Assembly: GCA_050998615.1 (NCBI GenBank)
Contig: JBPCQA010000019.1
Coordinates: forward strand, 1-64,000
Length of the DNA stretch: 64,000 bases
Direction: 5' to 3'
DNA from: JBPCQA01 sp050998615
GTDB lineage: Bacteria; Actinomycetota; Actinomycetes; Propionibacteriales; Nocardioidaceae
The position numbers were made by a program, and so were the translations under genes. Positions within the stretch are counted from its first letter, which is position 1; the number at the start of each line of letters is the position of its first letter. The notes below the pieces were generated by a model. It was not told where the DNA came from. It ran no database searches and saw nothing but the letters and a program-made list of their open reading frames with translations. Below, piece by piece: positions 16,938 through 25,680 of the stretch.

Positions 16938-19900
16938 CAGGCTGGCGCAGGCGCTGGCCACCGAGCTGCGCGGCTTGTGGTCGAGGTCACTGCTCACCGT
17001 GGGTGCGGTGCTGCTGGTCACGATCTCGGTGGCGGCGGCCGTGGTCGCGCCGATCTACCAAACCGCGTCGGCGAACTCCTATCTCGTGACGCAGCTGCGC
17101 GACACCGAGAGCTACCTGACCGGTATCAACCTGGCCTACCAGCCGGCTCCCGGTCAGACCGTCGACACCCAAACGGCTAAGCAGGCCGCAGCGCGAATCG
17201 GCGCGGCCGCGGCCTCGGCCGAGTTCGCGCGGCCGCAGGTCACCCTGGTCACTCCTCGACCATTAAACAAGAATGCGTTGACGGGTCCGATCGGTCTGCT
17301 GAGACGAACTGGTGCATGCCAGCACATTGTGAAGCAGGCGTGTGCCAAGGTCGCGGGAGAGACCGAATTCGGGATCGCCGAGCTGTTGAGCAAGCACAAT
17401 GCCTGCCAGCATCTGGTTGTCGTGGGCCGCTGTCCGAACCATCCCGGAGAAGCCATCGTGTTGAAGTCCGACCTGCGGTACACGGGAGCCAAACCGGGGG
17501 ACGGGATCGCCTTGCACGGGTTGCGGAGCCCGTTGAAGATCGTGGGCACCTACACGGTTCCGCCCGGGCAGGAGCACTACTGGTTCGACCTCACCAGGCT
17601 GGCCAGCGTGCCGCCACAACCGGCCAACCCCAGCGGCTTCACGCCGTACTTGCCGGCTCCGTTCGTGGTCGCGTCCTCGACGTTCGCGGAGCTTCCGGCT
17701 GGTGGCTGGTCGGTGCTTGTCGACCGCGCTCTCATAGTTGGCTCCAACATTTCCATCACAGACGTCCGTCAGGCGATCACCGATGTCCGCAGACTCGGCC
17801 CCACGACGAGCCGACTCGCCGCGGGTGCCAACGTGCAGATCCCGGCCGGCAACGAGCTTGGGGCCATCGCACATGAGTTCGAGCAACGGGCGAGCACGTC
17901 TGAGTCGACCGTGACCCCCGCTGTGGCGTCGTTGATTTTGGTGGCGCTGGTGCTGTTGCTGCGGTTGCTGGCGGCCGCTGCGGACCAACGAGAAACCGAG
18001 TTGGCGCTGGCGTCGCTGCGCGGCGCGTCGCGTCGGCAGATGTGGGCGTTGGGGCTGATCGAGCCGGCGCTGATTGTGCTGATCGCCGTGCCGATCGGTT
18101 TCGCACTGGGAGCCACCGCGGGTCGGGCATTCGCAGCGCTGTGGCTGGTCCCGGGGATAGCCGCGACGGTCTCGACGGCCAGCTGGAAGGCCGCGCTCAT
18201 AGTCATTGTCGCCACACTGCTGGTCTCGGTGTTCGTCGTGCAGCGCATCGTCAGCGAGCCGCTGAGCTCCCAGATCGCGGGAGTGCATCGGCCGGCCAGA
18301 TCCAGTCGCTGGGCGGTGATGCTGCGGCTGGCGCTGATTGCCGCCGCGGTCGCGGTGGTGGGGGCGACCGTGTTCGCCGGCAAGAAATCCAGCCCGGACG
18401 CGACAGATCTGGCGTTGCCGATCCTGTTGGCGATTGCCGCCGGTCTGATGATGAACTCGGGAGCGTCGGTGGCCGCCCGGTGGTGGTCGCGTCGTTCGAT
18501 GGATCGCCGGGGCATCGCCGGGTTTGTGGCATCGCGAGCGGTCTCGCGGCGTAGGGAGGGCACGCTCGTGATTCTGCCGCTCACCGCGGCGTTGGCGGTG
18601 TCCGTGTTCTCCTGGGGGGTGTATTCGGCGGCGGCTGGGTGGCGCGGCAGCGATGCGGCCACCAAGGTAGGCGCCAGCCGCGCCTACACTACCCACCTCG
18701 ACCTGGCCAGCGCCGTCGCGCTGACCCATCAAGCCGATCCGCAAGGCAAGTGGTTGATGGCCGCGGCCACGGACTTTGGGGGCCTGTATGCCCAGACACT
18801 GATCGTAGACGCTCCCCGTTACGGCCGGGTCGGTTTGTGGCCGGGCACCTGGTCGTCCGGGATGGCCCCAGGGGAGGTGTCTGCCGTCTTGTCGCCGAGG
18901 CGGCCGCCGGTGACGTTGACCGGCAGCACCATCTCGTTGACCATCGACAACCGGGTCAAGAGCAGCTTTAGCGGGTTGACCGTCGAGCTCGACGTCGTAC
19001 ACAACGCGACAGGCGCGAGTGACGCGTTCTTCATCGGCCCGTTCCAGCCCGGCCGGTCGACTCAGACGACCAAGGTGATGGGATGTGGCGACGGTTGTCA
19101 GATCAACCGAATGGCGATCGGCGGCCCGGCTGGTCTGCCCGCGAGCATGGCGGGCACCGCCCGAGTGACGGGTTTTGCCGTGGACGGCAGACCTGTCGCC
19201 GGCGCCATGCAGCCCTGGGTCCCGCAGGCGGTGCTCGCCAGCGCGACCACCACGGCCGCGCATCCGCGCATCTACCACCAGAGTCTGCTCGTCGGCATCG
19301 ACACACACCGGCAACAGACACTGGCGGTCATCAGCCCGGGGAGTGTGCCGGCCGACATCCCGGTGCTGATGGGACGCACGGCCGCGCTACGAGTGGAGGC
19401 GGTGCGGGGCAACGTCCTCACCCTTGGGCAGCCGTACGTGACCGGGTCGAACACAACGCTGACTGTCGACCGGGTGGCCACGACCGAGTCAATGCCGTTC
19501 TTGGGCCCCAAGGGGATGATGGTCGACTACACCGCTTTCATCCGCAACAACGAGACGAACCCCCAACAGACGTTCGTCTACATTCTTGCCAGGGGAAACA
19601 CCCCAGCAGCCGTGCTGGCCGGCCTTGGGGAGCACGGCATCTCCCAGTACACCTCGTTGGCTGCCGAGCGCCATTTGCTCGACCAGGATCCCTACGCGCT
19701 GGCGCTCAATCTGTACCTCGTGGTCACCGCACTGGTGATCCTGCTCGCGCTGATCGGCCTCGGCGTCAACCTGGCAGTCCAGCTGCCCGAACGGCGCCTT
19801 GACGCTGCTTCGCTGCGCGTGGTCGGCGTACGCCGTCGGTCGTTGGTGCGTGCGGCGGTCACCGAATACGGCGTGGTGATGGGCGTTGCGGCGGTCGCTG

Positions 19901-20124
19901 GAATTCTGGCCGGCTCACTGGCGCAATACCTGGTCGTTGGGACCGTGACCTTGGGGTACGCCGACGACGCGGCGACCCCGAGGCTGCTGGCCACGCTCAA
20001 CGTCGTGCAGATTGTGATCCTGCTCGCCGCCGTCACCGCCGGGCTCGTGGCGGCGGCCGGGTTGGTCGCCGGCCTGACCGTGCGGGGAGCCCGCACCTCG
20101 ACGCTGCGAGAGACCGCCCGATAG
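16927..20124 (+). CDS. Double FtsX-domain ABC permease with two extracellular domains
   Basis: 1065 aa. Signal-anchor helix at about 18-42 (LLTVGAVLLVTISVAAAVVA), a first extracellular domain (about 45-330), an FtsX block (about 335-470), another helix pair, a second extracellular domain (about 580-915) and a final FtsX block (about 920-1060). Domain 2 is paralogous to the outer domain of the previous gene: ADPQGKWLMAAA, TESMPFLGPKG and a Cys pair in MGCGDGCQ. The overlap with the previous gene implies translational coupling. Likely an exporter or mechanotransmission complex; no substrate can be named. Confidence 0.82.
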   Translation: MRFNRLAQALATELRGLWSRSLLTVGAVLLVTISVAAAVVAPIYQTASANSYLVTQLRDTESYLTGINLAYQPAPGQTVDTQTAKQAAARIGAAAASAEFARPQVTLVTPRPLNKNALTGPIGLLRRTGACQHIVKQACAKVAGETEFGIAELLSKHNACQHLVVVGRCPNHPGEAIVLKSDLRYTGAKPGDGIALHGLRSPLKIVGTYTVPPGQEHYWFDLTRLASVPPQPANPSGFTPYLPAPFVVASSTFAELPAGGWSVLVDRALIVGSNISITDVRQAITDVRRLGPTTSRLAAGANVQIPAGNELGAIAHEFEQRASTSESTVTPAVASLILVALVLLLRLLAAAADQRETELALASLRGASRRQMWALGLIEPALIVLIAVPIGFALGATAGRAFAALWLVPGIAATVSTASWKAALIVIVATLLVSVFVVQRIVSEPLSSQIAGVHRPARSSRWAVMLRLALIAAAVAVVGATVFAGKKSSPDATDLALPILLAIAAGLMMNSGASVAARWWSRRSMDRRGIAGFVASRAVSRRREGTLVILPLTAALAVSVFSWGVYSAAAGWRGSDAATKVGASRAYTTHLDLASAVALTHQADPQGKWLMAAATDFGGLYAQTLIVDAPRYGRVGLWPGTWSSGMAPGEVSAVLSPRRPPVTLTGSTISLTIDNRVKSSFSGLTVELDVVHNATGASDAFFIGPFQPGRSTQTTKVMGCGDGCQINRMAIGGPAGLPASMAGTARVTGFAVDGRPVAGAMQPWVPQAVLASATTTAAHPRIYHQSLLVGIDTHRQQTLAVISPGSVPADIPVLMGRTAALRVEAVRGNVLTLGQPYVTGSNTTLTVDRVATTESMPFLGPKGMMVDYTAFIRNNETNPQQTFVYILARGNTPAAVLAGLGEHGISQYTSLAAERHLLDQDPYALALNLYLVVTALVILLALIGLGVNLAVQLPERRLDAASLRVVGVRRRSLVRAAVTEYGVVMGVAAVAGILAGSLAQYLVVGTVTLGYADDAATPRLLATLNVVQIVILLAAVTAGLVAAAGLVAGLTVRGARTSTLRETAR

Positions 20125-20243
20125 GTCGCTACAGCAGCGTACTTTCGCCTGGCGGTGCGGCGCGCCGTATAGGCTTTGATCACAGAGTGCCCCGTCCTCA
20201 CGTGGGACCGGCCAGCCAGACGTTCGACCCCGGTGGAGGCCAC

Positions 20244-21944
20244 ATGACCGACGCGAAGTCAGCGATAGAGGCCGGTCGCGAGCGCTGGCGGGAGCGCTAC
20301 AAGAAGTCTCGGGTGCGTGACGCCGACTTCACCACGTTGTCGGGCCTAGGGGTGGAGCCGGCGTACGGGCCGCCGCCGCACACCGACTACCCCAACTTCG
20401 AGAACATCGGCTGGCCCGGCGAGTTCCCGTTCACGCGCGGGCTTTACCCCACCGGCTACCGCGGGCGAACGTGGACAATCCGGCAATTCGCCGGGTTCGG
20501 CAACGCCACCCAGACCAACGAGCGTTACAAAATGCTTCTCGGTCATGGCGGCGGCGGCTTATCGGTCGCGTTCGACATGCCGACGTTGATGGGTCGCGAC
20601 AGTGACGATCCAAAGTCTCTCGGCGAGGTCGGGCACTGTGGAGTCGCGATCGACACGGCCACCGACATGGAGGCGTTGTTCGACAAGATCCCGCTCGACG
20701 ACGTGACGACCTCGATGACGATCTCCGGCCCCGCGGTGCCGGTGTTTTGCATGTATCTCGTCGCCGCCGAACGACAAGGCGCGAGCCTTGGCAACCTCAA
20801 TGGGACGTTGCAGACCGACATCTTCAAGGAATACATCGCCCAGAAGGAGTGGCTGTTCGCGCCGCAGCCGCATCTGCGCCTGATCGGCGACCTGATGGAG
20901 TACTGCGCCGAGAACGTTCCCGACTACAAGCCGCTCAGCGTCTCCGGCTATCACATCCGAGAGGCCGGATCGACAGCCGCACAAGAGCTCGCCTATACCC
21001 TCGCCGACGGCTTCGCGTACGTCGAGCTCGGGCTCTCCCGCGGTCTCGATGTCGACGTATTCGCCCCCGGCCTGTCGTTCTTTTTCGACGCGCATCTGGA
21101 CTTTTTCGAGGAGATCGCGAAGTTCCGGGCGGCCCGGCGCATTTGGGCCCGCTGGTTGCGCGACGTCTACGGCGCCAAGACCGACAAGGCCCAGTCGCTG
21201 CGCTTCCACACCCAAACCGCAGGCGTCTCGCTGACCGCGCAGCAGCCCTATAACAACGTGGTGCGCACCGCCGTGGAGGCGCTTGCCGCTGTCCTTGGCG
21301 GCACCAACTCGTTACACACCAACGCCTTGGACGAGACACTCGCGCTGCCGACCGAGCAGGCCGCCGAGATCGCGCTGCGCACCCAGCAGGTGCTGATGGA
21401 AGAGACCGGCGTCGCCAACGTGGCTGACCCGTTGGGCGGCTCGTGGTACGTCGAGGCGCTCACCGACAAGATCGACGCGGAGGCCGAGGACATCTTCGCG
21501 AAGGTGAAGGAAATGGGTGGCGGCGACGAGCGCAACCACGCGATCGGTCCGATGACCAGCGGCATCCTGCGGGGCATCGAGGACGGCTGGTTCATGGCGG
21601 AGATAGCCGAGGCGGCGTTCCAATACCAAACGGCGCTGGAGAAAGACGCGAAGAAGGTAGTGGGTGTCAACTGCCACACCGCTACGGTGAGTGGCGAGTT
21701 GGAGATCTTGCGCGTCTCGCACGAAGTCGAGGTCGAGCAGGTGCGCGACCTCGCCGCTCGTCGTACCGATCGCGATAAGGCGAAGGTGGATGCGGCTCTC
21801 GTGCATCTCATCGAGGTTGCTCGGACCGACGACAACATGATCCCCGCCATGCTCGACGCCGCCCGCGCCGAGGCGTCACTCGGCGAGATCTGCGACGTGC
21901 TACGCGCCGAGTGGGGCGAGTACCGAGAGCCCGCCCGCTTCTAG
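20244..21944 (+). CDS. icmA: Isobutyryl-CoA mutase large subunit (IcmA-like)
   Basis: 566 aa from ATG 20244 (GGTGGAGG just upstream), exactly the length of Streptomyces IcmA. B12-dependent acyl-CoA mutase barrel without a cobalamin domain, so it needs a separate small subunit not present in this window. The two residues that separate isobutyryl- from methylmalonyl-CoA mutases are Phe82 (in TIRQFAGFG; Tyr in methylmalonyl-CoA mutase) and Gln200 (in KEYIAQKEW; Arg in methylmalonyl-CoA mutase). Both match Icm. Predicted reaction: isobutyryl-CoA to n-butyryl-CoA, linking valine or fatty-acid metabolism to the C4 pool. Databases would probably label it methylmalonyl-CoA mutase large subunit. Confidence 0.85.
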   Translation: MTDAKSAIEAGRERWRERYKKSRVRDADFTTLSGLGVEPAYGPPPHTDYPNFENIGWPGEFPFTRGLYPTGYRGRTWTIRQFAGFGNATQTNERYKMLLGHGGGGLSVAFDMPTLMGRDSDDPKSLGEVGHCGVAIDTATDMEALFDKIPLDDVTTSMTISGPAVPVFCMYLVAAERQGASLGNLNGTLQTDIFKEYIAQKEWLFAPQPHLRLIGDLMEYCAENVPDYKPLSVSGYHIREAGSTAAQELAYTLADGFAYVELGLSRGLDVDVFAPGLSFFFDAHLDFFEEIAKFRAARRIWARWLRDVYGAKTDKAQSLRFHTQTAGVSLTAQQPYNNVVRTAVEALAAVLGGTNSLHTNALDETLALPTEQAAEIALRTQQVLMEETGVANVADPLGGSWYVEALTDKIDAEAEDIFAKVKEMGGGDERNHAIGPMTSGILRGIEDGWFMAEIAEAAFQYQTALEKDAKKVVGVNCHTATVSGELEILRVSHEVEVEQVRDLAARRTDRDKAKVDAALVHLIEVARTDDNMIPAMLDAARAEASLGEICDVLRAEWGEYREPARF

Positions 21945-22216
21945 CCGCCACTTCCTCCGCTATGGCTGAACACATCGCTAATGTCCACCCCAGTCACCGA
22001 AGCGCCCCTGGCCGCCCAGGACAGCGACTCGTTTCCATTGGCACACGCCAGGTGCAGCAGGCGCTTGCCCGCTACATCCGGTATTTGCGCTACCTCGATG
22101 TCGTCGAGCGTCGTGCCTCCGTTGGCGAAGAATGCGGCGGGTTTGCCAGGGCGCTTGTCGGCGATCGCGTTCCAAGTGATCCGGTTACGGCTCGTGTAGT
22201 CGAGGGTGGTGTCCAT
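21941..22216 (-). pseudogene. Truncated class I SAM-dependent methyltransferase
   Basis: From ATG 22216 the frame encodes a methyltransferase N-terminus: NRITWNAIADKRPG, then motif I variant LLHLACANGNESL and GASVTGVDIS. Immediately after the post-I acidic residue the sequence is lost and the frame ends after 91 codons (DVFSHSGGSGG). The break coincides with a TATGGCTGAA sequence (21961-21970) resembling the repeat arms at 1544 and 3949, suggesting a repeat-linked deletion. The 3' end overlaps the mutase gene by a few bases. Confidence 0.65.
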
Positions 22217-22334
22217 CCTCGAAACGTAGCGCCGGCGTGTGTTGCGTCGTGGCATGGCTGTGTCGGCGTGGCCTAATGGCGCATCCCCTGGCGCTGGGTC
22301 CCTTTGGCCGCAGCAAGTCTGAGAGGATGTGGTC

Positions 22335-23261
22335 ATGACGGTTCCACAATTCTCACGGCCCGGTGCGGTCGATCTGTCCGCGTTGCGTAACAAGTCGGCG
22401 GCCGCGGGAAGCGGCGGCGACGACGCCGCGACTGGCGCGTTCGTGATCGACGTGGTCGGTGAGCAGGAGTTGCGCGCCGCGGTGATCGAGCGGTCGATGT
22501 CGGTGGTGGTGCTGGTCAGTTTCTGGTCAGAGCAGGTGGCCGCCTCGGTGGAGATCAACACCACGCTGGGCAAGCTCGCCGACGAGTTCGGCGGGCGGTT
22601 CCTGTTCGCCAAGGTGGACACGGGGACGCAGCCCGAGCTGGCACAGGCGCTCGGCATCCCGGGGCTCCCGCTGGTCTGTGCGGCGTTGGGCGGGCAGCTC
22701 GCGCCCCTGATCCAGGAGTCGTTGCCCGAGGCGGAGATGCGCACCCTCGTGCAGCAGATCCTGCAGGCTGCCGCGTCCAGCGGCGTGAGCGGCGTCGCCG
22801 AACCGGTCGACCCGGCCGATCAAGCTGACACTGAATCCGCGGGCCAGCCTGAGCCAAAGTACCCTGCCGCGGAGCAGGCGCTGATGAGCGGCGATCTCGA
22901 TGCGGCGATCGCCGCGTATCGAGACGCGCTGACGTCGTCTCCCGGCGATGCCGATGCCAGCCTCGGTCTGGCGCAGGCGCAACTGCTCAAACGGACCCAG
23001 GGTGTTGACCTGCCCGGTGCCCGCTCCGCCGCCGCGGACAGACCACTCGATGTCGCGGCGCAGACCCTGGTCGCCGATCTTGATCTCGTCGGTGGCCACG
23101 TCGACGACGCTTTCACTCGACTCATCGAGCTGGTACGACGCTCCGCTGGTGACGAGCGAGACGCCGCACGTCAGCACCTGATCGAGCTGTTCGACGTGGT
23201 CGGCAATGACGATGAGCGCGTCGCGAGGGCCCGCCGCGCGCTCACCAGCGCACTTTTCTGA
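22335..23261 (+). CDS. YbbN/CnoX-like thioredoxin-TPR protein
   Basis: 308 aa from ATG 22335 (GAGAGG upstream). Residues about 40-145 are a thioredoxin fold (VVVLVSFWSEQVAASVEI, VDTGTQPELAQALGIPGLPL); the redox CxxC is absent (WSEQVAAS), as in many YbbN homologues. Residues about 175-305 are TPR-like helices (AEQALMSGDLDAAIAAYRDAL). YbbN proteins act as co-chaperones holding clients for GroEL/DnaK (family knowledge from E. coli). Stands alone between a decayed methyltransferase and a repeat. Confidence 0.85.
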   Translation: MTVPQFSRPGAVDLSALRNKSAAAGSGGDDAATGAFVIDVVGEQELRAAVIERSMSVVVLVSFWSEQVAASVEINTTLGKLADEFGGRFLFAKVDTGTQPELAQALGIPGLPLVCAALGGQLAPLIQESLPEAEMRTLVQQILQAAASSGVSGVAEPVDPADQADTESAGQPEPKYPAAEQALMSGDLDAAIAAYRDALTSSPGDADASLGLAQAQLLKRTQGVDLPGARSAAADRPLDVAAQTLVADLDLVGGHVDDAFTRLIELVRRSAGDERDAARQHLIELFDVVGNDDERVARARRALTSALF

Positions 23262-23352
23262 CCCGCTGCCCTTGCTTGTGGCTGTAGCCGTTTCCCTTCT
23301 GCTTGTGGTTGAAGGCGCTGTTACGGTGTCGCCCTGGGCGGCCCGCAATGAT

Positions 23353-23409
23353 GGTGGTTGAGGAGATCGGTGGTTTCGAGACGCTCGCTCCGCTCGCTCC
23401 TCAACCACC
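23353..23409. repeat. 41-bp dispersed palindrome plus partial extra arm
   Basis: The element 23369-23409 begins GGTGGTTTCGAGACGCTCGC and ends CTCCTCAACCACC. A partial second arm GGTGGTTGAGGAG at 23353-23365 is the exact reverse complement of the right end. From memory, this sequence is a common dispersed palindrome in several GC-rich actinobacteria (REP-like). It sits between the convergent ybbN-like and glgB genes. The rest of 23262-23490 has no gene, apart from two CTTGTGG(C/T)TG motifs near 23274 and 23303. Confidence 0.75.
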
Positions 23410-23490
23410 GTGACTCGGGGCTGTCGCTCGCTCCGGAACTACGGTCACCAGGCGCCGGCGGCCACCTCTCACTCGGCGGTGGTTTGGAGC

Positions 23491-25680
23491 TCACAGGGTG
23501 GGGGAGAGCCACAGGGTGGCCAGCGGAGGCAGCTGGACGACGGCCGAGGCGGGACGGCCGTGCCACGGCCCGTCACCGGCCCGCACCGCGCCAAGGTTGC
23601 CAACGCCGGAGCCGGAGTACACCTCTGCGTCGGTGTTGATGATCTCCAACCATTCACCGGGGCTCGGCAACCCAAGCCGGTAGTCAGGATGGGGAACCGC
23701 GGCGAAGTTGGCGACGCACGCGAGTTGGGAGCCGTCGGAGCCGGTCCGCAAGAAGCTGAACACGTTGTTCGCGGAGTCGTTCGCATCGATCCAACTGAAG
23801 CCACTGGGATCCTGGTCGAGCGACCAGAGAGCTGGGTGATCGGCGTACGCCGCGTTGAGGTCAATCACGAGTTGCTGTACGCCGCGGTGCTCGACGTGTT
23901 CGAGCAGCCACCAGTCGAGCTCGCGGCCTTCGGCCCACTCGGCCTCCTGGGCGAACTCCGAGCCCATGAAGATCAGCTGCTTGCCGGGGTGTGCCCACAT
24001 GTAGGCCAGGTAGGCACGGACGTTGGCGAGCTCCTTCCAGCGGTCACCAGGCATTTTGCGCAGCAACGAGCCCTTGCCGTGCACGACCTCGTCGTGCGAA
24101 ACCGGGAGCAAGTAGTTTTCCGCATAGGCGTACATCATCGAGAACGTCATCTGGTGATGGTGATACTGCCGGTGGACGGGATCATGCGCCATGTATCCGA
24201 GCGAGTCGTGCATCCAGCCCATGTTCCACTTCAAGCCGAAGCCGAGCCCGCCCACGTGCGTCGGCCGGGTCACCCCGGGCCATGCCGTGGACTCTTCGGC
24301 GATCGTCACGACACCAGGCGCACGTCGATAACAGGTGGCGTTGACCTCCTGCAGGAACGACACCGCCTCAAGGTTCTCCCGTCCGCCGTGGACGTTGGGA
24401 GCCCATTCGCCCGGCTCACGGGAATAGTCGAGGTAGAGCATCGAGGCGACGGCGTCCACACGCAGCCCGTCGATGTGGAACTCCTCGAGCCAGTAGACGG
24501 CGTTGGCCACCAAGAAGTTGCGCACCTGCGAGCGGCCGTAGTCGAAGATCAGCGTGCCCCATTCAGGATGCTCGCCGCGGACCGGATCCGCGTGTTCGTA
24601 TAGCGGTGTGCCGTCGAACCGCGCCAGCGCCCAGTCGTCTCTGGGGAAGTGCGCGGGCACCCAGTCGAGGATTACGCCGATCCCCGCTTGGTGGAAGCGG
24701 TCGATCAGCAACCGCAGCTCGTCGGGGCTGCCGAAGCGAGCGGTGGGGGAGAAGTACGACGACACCTGGTAGCCCCAGGAGCCGCCGAACGGGTGCTCCA
24801 TGACCGGCATCAACTCGACGTGGGTGAAACCCATCGCGGACACGTAGGCGACGAGCTCCGCTGCGAGATCGCGATAGCCACGACCGGCGCGCCACGAGCC
24901 GAGGTGCACCTCATAGATACTCATCGGGCGTTCGAACGCGTGCTGGCTTGCACGTCGCGTCATCCAGGCGTCGTCTCCCCACTCGTAATGGGAGGAGTAG
25001 ACGATCGAGGCCCGTTCTGGAGGCACCTGGGTGTGGCGGGCCAACGGGTCGGCCTTCTGCCGCCAGGCGCCATCCGCTCCGCAGATCTCGAACTTGTACA
25101 TGGTGCCGTCTCCCACCCCAGGGATAAAGACCTCCCAGATTCCCGACGATCCCAGCACGCGCATCGGGTGCGCACGGCCGTCCCAGAAGTTGAAATCCCC
25201 GGCCACTCGAACACCCTGCGCATTGGGCGCCCAAACGGCGAATGAGGTGCCGGTCACCGGTCCTGCGGCGCCTGGGTAACTCCGGACATGCCCGCCGAGC
25301 ACGGTCCACAGCTGTTCGTGACGGCCTTCGTTGATCAGATGCTGATCGACCTCGCCGACAGTGGGCAGATAGCGGTAGGGGTCGTCGACGACATGCGTGA
25401 TCGCGTCGTCGTACTCGACCTCTAGCCGATAGTCGGTGACGGCATCTTGCGGCAACACGGCCACCCACACCGCGTCGTACTCGTTTCGCATCGCCACCAC
25501 GCCAGTGTCCGTGCGGATGTTGACGGCCCTGGCCATTGGCCGCAACGCGCGCACCGTCAGCTGCCGATCGCTGCGATGGGGTCCGAGCACGTCATGCGGG
25601 CTGTGGTGGAGCCCCGCGACCAGACGCTCAAGCTCGGCACGCGAAACGGAATGAGGAGGCGCGGGGTGCGTCGACATCAT
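23491..25680 (-). CDS. glgB: 1,4-alpha-glucan branching enzyme
   Basis: 729 aa from ATG 25680, overlapping the stop of the maltokinase gene (ATGA); ATG 25677 is equally possible. Forms alpha-1,6 branches on linear glucan made by GlgE. Seen: N-terminal CBM48 (HDVLGPH, FAVWAPNAQGVRVAGDFNFW), GH13 nucleophile region DGLRVDAVASMLYLDYSR, acid/base TIAEESTAW, third acidic residue in VSHDEVVHGKGSL, and a C-terminal beta domain. Last gene of the glgE-treS-mak-glgB operon. Confidence 0.95.
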   Translation of the reverse strand: MMSTHPAPPHSVSRAELERLVAGLHHSPHDVLGPHRSDRQLTVRALRPMARAVNIRTDTGVVAMRNEYDAVWVAVLPQDAVTDYRLEVEYDDAITHVVDDPYRYLPTVGEVDQHLINEGRHEQLWTVLGGHVRSYPGAAGPVTGTSFAVWAPNAQGVRVAGDFNFWDGRAHPMRVLGSSGIWEVFIPGVGDGTMYKFEICGADGAWRQKADPLARHTQVPPERASIVYSSHYEWGDDAWMTRRASQHAFERPMSIYEVHLGSWRAGRGYRDLAAELVAYVSAMGFTHVELMPVMEHPFGGSWGYQVSSYFSPTARFGSPDELRLLIDRFHQAGIGVILDWVPAHFPRDDWALARFDGTPLYEHADPVRGEHPEWGTLIFDYGRSQVRNFLVANAVYWLEEFHIDGLRVDAVASMLYLDYSREPGEWAPNVHGGRENLEAVSFLQEVNATCYRRAPGVVTIAEESTAWPGVTRPTHVGGLGFGLKWNMGWMHDSLGYMAHDPVHRQYHHHQMTFSMMYAYAENYLLPVSHDEVVHGKGSLLRKMPGDRWKELANVRAYLAYMWAHPGKQLIFMGSEFAQEAEWAEGRELDWWLLEHVEHRGVQQLVIDLNAAYADHPALWSLDQDPSGFSWIDANDSANNVFSFLRTGSDGSQLACVANFAAVPHPDYRLGLPSPGEWLEIINTDAEVYSGSGVGNLGAVRAGDGPWHGRPASAVVQLPPLATLWLSPTL

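Noticed and set aside
17263..19314. Long open frame on the minus strand (683 codons) within the large permease gene
   Set aside because: Arg/His/Gln-rich low-complexity translation typical of antisense frames in GC-rich DNA; the plus strand clearly encodes the FtsX permease.
20244..21944. Call as methylmalonyl-CoA mutase large subunit
   Set aside because: Tyr and Arg expected at the substrate-specificity positions are Phe and Gln, as in isobutyryl-CoA mutase.
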